Origin: Phycisphaerae bacterium
GTDB lineage: Bacteria; Planctomycetota; Phycisphaerae; Sedimentisphaerales; Anaerobacaceae
NCBI GenBank assembly: GCA_012744475.1
Contig: JAAYBV010000067.1
Location: forward strand, 1 to 64,000
DNA length: 64,000 bases
Direction of reading: 5' to 3'
The notes beneath the pieces are model-generated. The model was not told where the DNA came from and searched no databases. It saw only the letters and a list, made by a program, of their open reading frames with translations. The position numbers and the translations under genes were made by a program. This document shows, piece after piece, positions 62,440 through 64,000 of the stretch; the stretch's first letter is position 1, and each line of letters starts with the position of its first letter.

Positions 62440-63218
62440 TTCAGCACCTCCCCGAAGTGCTCGGCCATGGCGGCTCGCTGGGCCTGGTCCTCCTCGCTGG
62501 ATAGGTCCGTAAAGATGCGACCGTCCATCATGCGGATCACGCGCTTGGCGTGACGCGCCACGCTCTCTTCGTGTGTCACCAGCACGATGGTCTGACCTTC
62601 GGCATGGAGCTGATCGAACAGCCGGAGGATGTCTTCGCTGGTCTTGCTGTCGAGATTACCGGTGGGTTCATCGGCCAGCAGAATGCTCGGGTTGCAGACG
62701 AGCGCTCGGGCGATGGCGACGCGCTGCTTTTCTCCGCCGGAAAGCTGATTCGGCCGGTGCTTGACGCGGTCGGCCAGTCCGACCCGTTCGAGCATCTGCC
62801 TGGCCCTTTTGTGCCGGCTCCACCAGCCGTCCCGCGAGTAGATCAGAGGCATCTCGACGTTCTTCAACGCACTGGATCGGCCCATCAGCTCGAACGACTG
62901 GAACACGAATCCGATACGCGTATTGCGGATGTGCGCCAGACCGCCGGCCCCCAGACGGGTCGTGTCGTAGCCGTCCAGCTCGTAGACGCCGCTCGTGCAG
63001 CGGTCCAGGCATCCCAACAGGTTCATCAGCGTGCTCTTACCCGAGCCGGAGGGACCCATCACAGCGACGTATTCGTTCTGACGCAGTTCGAGAGTCACCC
63101 CGTCGAGCGCGTGGATGCGCTCCACGCCCACCTTGTATACACGCGTGACGTTGTCGAGCCGGATGACGATCCTGCTATGCGGCGTTGGCGTCGCTGGGGC
63201 GTTGGACGTCGTTGACAT
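62436..63218 (-). CDS. MacB/LolD-like ABC transporter ATPase
   Basis: A 260-aa ATP-binding subunit. Walker A is [15 protein letters not shown], signature [15 protein letters not shown], Walker [14 protein letters not shown], switch His [10 protein letters not shown]. The ATG at 63218 gives a normal start. It overlaps the end of the adaptor gene by 44 bp. It energises export of an unidentified drug, lipid or peptide via the linked permease. Confidence 0.9.
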   Translation of the reverse strand: MSTTSNAPATPTPHSRIVIRLDNVTRVYKVGVERIHALDGVTLELRQNEYVAVMGPSGSGKSTLMNLLGCLDRCTSGVYELDGYDTTRLGAGGLAHIRNTRIGFVFQSFELMGRSSALKNVEMPLIYSRDGWWSRHKRARQMLERVGLADRVKHRPNQLSGGEKQRVAIARALVCNPSILLADEPTGNLDSKTSEDILRLFDQLHAEGQTIVLVTHEESVARHAKRVIRMMDGRIFTDLSSEEDQAQRAAMAEHFGEVLK

Positions 63219-64000
63219 CGTTGAAGTCACTGGCTTGGGCCTTTTCCGCTTTCTTCTTGGCATCGTCTTCGACCTTGGCTTCCCGTTCATCTTTGATCGC
63301 CTGGTCGTGCGCGAGCTTCTCGAGCTCCTTGAACGGTCCGACCACGATCTTCTCGCCGGGCGCGATTCCGGACTCGACGATCGTATGCGTGGCATTGCTG
63401 GCGCCGATCCGGACCGGGGTGATCACCGCCTTACCGTCGATATAGCGGTAAACCACCGTCGCGAACGTCTTGCTCCTGTCCTCTTCGCTGAGCCGGTCGC
63501 GGATCTCGATAGGCAGCGAGTCGACTTCCCGCCCGAGCACCGCCTGGCTCGGCAGCACCAGGACGTCCCTGTGCTCGGCGACCTCGATATCGACGTCGGC
63601 CGTCATGCCGGTGAAGATCTGCTCGCTCGGATCGACCAGCAGAACCTCCGTCTCGTAGTACTTCGCTCCCTGGGTTCCCACGTCCTGGCTCAGCGCGATG
63701 GCCCGGACCTTGCCGGGAAAGACTTTGTCCGGCCAGGCCTGAATATGTACCTGCGCCTTCTGGCCCACCCGCAGCTTGCCTACGTCCGACTCATCGACCT
63801 GCGCGACCACCAACATCTCCGAGAGATCACCGACTTCGAGGATCTTCGTGCCGGGATTGTTCATCATGCCCGTGACGACCATCTCGCCGACCTCGGCGTT
63901 GATTCGTGTGACCACGCCGTCGATGGGCGAGGTAATCGTCGTATAGCTGAGCGCCTCCTTGGCCTGTGCGATCCCTTCGTCGGCCACTTCAAGATTGTGT
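63175..64000 (-). CDS. HlyD/MacA-type periplasmic adaptor (5' end off window)
   Basis: Residues of the C-terminal ~270 aa are visible, beginning within the lipoyl/hairpin part (YTTITSPIDGVVTRINAEVG) and continuing through the beta-barrel (MLVVAQVDESDVGKLRVG, FTGMTADVDIEVAEHRDVLV) to a Lys/Glu-rich tail. The N-terminus lies beyond 64000. It would connect the permease to the TolC-like duct. First gene of the operon as seen here. Confidence 0.9.
   Translation of the reverse strand, partial: HNLEVADEGIAQAKEALSYTTITSPIDGVVTRINAEVGEMVVTGMMNNPGTKILEVGDLSEMLVVAQVDESDVGKLRVGQKAQVHIQAWPDKVFPGKVRAIALSQDVGTQGAKYYETEVLLVDPSEQIFTGMTADVDIEVAEHRDVLVLPSQAVLGREVDSLPIEIRDRLSEEDRSKTFATVVYRYIDGKAVITPVRIGASNATHTIVESGIAPGEKIVVGPFKELEKLAHDQAIKDEREAKVEDDAKKKAEKAQASDFNDVNDVQRPSDANAA

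Overview
The window is G+C-rich bacterial chromosome that looks like a planctomycete, most likely class Phycisphaerae. This is inferred from gene content, because no rRNA is present. Pointers are a DUF1559-type prepilin with a C-terminal DGH motif, Tat-exported Gfo/Idh, isomerase-fold and TIM-barrel proteins, CotH/lamin-tail, LamG and choice-of-anchor-type beta-helix exoproteins, a PilMNO/PilB/PilT/PilC set and two ClpP genes behind trigger factor. There is no phage, CRISPR array or intact insertion sequence.

Layout. 1-10.5 kb: the end of a small inverted-repeat element, a B12/radical SAM protein, a CotH exoprotein, a Tat-exported Gfo/Idh oxidoreductase, then a GH28-like beta-helix enzyme and a large secreted esterase 23 bp apart that probably form one polysaccharide-degrading unit. 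11-20.5 kb: a C_GCAxxG_C_C protein, tRNA-Val, and a minus-strand operon pilM-pilN-pilO-(gspB/pilP-like)-pilB-pilT-pilC-prepilin-prepilin. No secretin or prepilin peptidase is seen. 21-25 kb: housekeeping genes gpsA, hflX and rpsU (a GTG-start 58-codon gene), plus a GspG-like protein. 25-33.6 kb: an aldo/keto reductase, a Tat-exported fucose-isomerase-fold protein, and a notable cluster of a PadR regulator, two paralogous HAAS-like membrane proteins and a lipoprotein subtilase, with a promoter/operator ahead of padR. 33.7-40.4 kb: tRNA-Ser, a small Gly/Ser-rich secreted protein and two large exoproteins.

40.6-50.6 kb: a lipid/diacylglycerol kinase, a membrane-anchored isoaspartyl methyltransferase, a 172-bp MITE-like element with an 8-bp target duplication, and a run of exported proteins: a third relative of the HAAS-type proteins, a BNR propeller, a DUF4097-like lipoprotein, an exported TIM barrel, a DUF1559 prepilin, an internally duplicated lipoprotein and a 32-aa prepilin-like peptide. 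50.7-55.5 kb: tRNA-Gly, then tig-clpP-clpP-lipoprotein, facing pgeF, which overlaps a hidden 55-aa Lys-rich gene. 55.7-64 kb: a PL14-like/FAD-oxidoreductase fusion, a nucleoside deaminase, a small coiled-coil protein bracketed by two copies of a palindromic repeat, and a MacAB-TolC-type efflux operon running off the window.

The picture is of a polysaccharide-degrading, envelope-elaborate planctomycete. The least explained elements are (i) the PadR/HAAS-like/subtilase cluster and its third paralogue, (ii) the inverted-repeat element whose core and arms have opposite relative orientation in its two copies, and (iii) the isolated mini-prepilin. Start sites differ from the longest open frames wherever a Shine-Dalgarno or signal peptide decided them, as stated in each entry.
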